Shown: positions 6,873 through 6,900 of the stretch, one piece after another
How positions within the stretch are numbered: position 1 is the first letter of the stretch
Layout of the letters: each line of letters starts with the position of its first letter
Assembly: GCA_009774535.1 (NCBI GenBank)
Contig: VSNY01000199.1
Span: 1 to 6,900 of the forward strand
Direction: 5' to 3'
Source of the DNA: Lachnospiraceae bacterium
GTDB lineage: Bacteria > Bacillota > Clostridia > Lachnospirales > Lachnospiraceae
DNA: 6,900 nucleotides
Made by a program: the position numbers and the translations under genes
The notes under the pieces: model-generated
Database searches by the model: none
Told to the model about the DNA's origin: nothing
What the model saw: the letters and a program-made list of their open reading frames with translations, nothing else

Positions 6873-6900
6873 GTACTGTCTTATGTGGATAAGACAGTAC
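6873..6900 (+). terminator. Probable intrinsic terminator hairpin of the chemoreceptor gene (cut by window end)
   Basis: A perfect 12-bp stem (6873-6884 with 6889-6900) with a 4-base GTGG loop begins 57 bases after the chemoreceptor stop. The stem ends exactly at the last base, so the T-run expected of an intrinsic terminator cannot be seen. The 57-base spacer 6816-6872 is A+T-rich, with nothing else recognised. Confidence 0.6.

Noticed and set aside
1..6900. tRNA, rRNA, CRISPR array, riboswitch, insertion sequence or phage genes
   Set aside because: Looked for on both strands by eye; no cloverleaf, spaced direct repeats, transposase or integrase motifs, or known aptamer cores were recognised.

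Overview
The window looks like a chromosomal segment of an anaerobic, spore-forming Firmicute of the class Clostridia, probably Lachnospiraceae-like. The end of a dipicolinate synthase gene (spore-specific chemistry), Gram-positive style ribosome binding sites, a two-domain DtxR/MntR-type regulator and the style of the chemoreceptor all point this way. This assignment is inferred from protein character only. There is no plasmid, phage or CRISPR signature.

Layout from left to right. At the left edge, on the + strand, is the C-terminal half of dpaB (spoVFB). It converges on an asparagine synthetase gene (asnB type) on the - strand, with a strong intergenic hairpin just beyond the dpaB stop. Upstream of asnB, on the same strand and 66 bases away, is a small metal-dependent DtxR-family regulator with a near-consensus housekeeping promoter. 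The asnB gene also has its own upstream sequence that resembles a mother-cell sporulation (sigma-E type) promoter. Bases 2655-3062 carry no gene. They hold the regulator's promoter and a roughly 220-base, G+C-rich, nearly palindromic element. Next, still on the - strand, is a full-length cardiolipin synthase (cls). A 300-base divergent intergenic region with one promoter for each side separates cls from a complete methyl-accepting chemotaxis protein on the + strand. The right edge of the window is a perfect 12-bp hairpin, probably the chemoreceptor's terminator.

How the genes fit together: dpaB and, if the promoter call is right, asnB are plausible sporulation genes facing each other. The regulator probably controls metal homeostasis genes outside the window. 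cls makes a membrane phospholipid. The chemoreceptor feeds a CheA/CheW pathway that is not in the window. Most of the coding content is ordinary. The least explained object is the long inverted-repeat element at 2806-3027. I do not see a new multi-gene system here.
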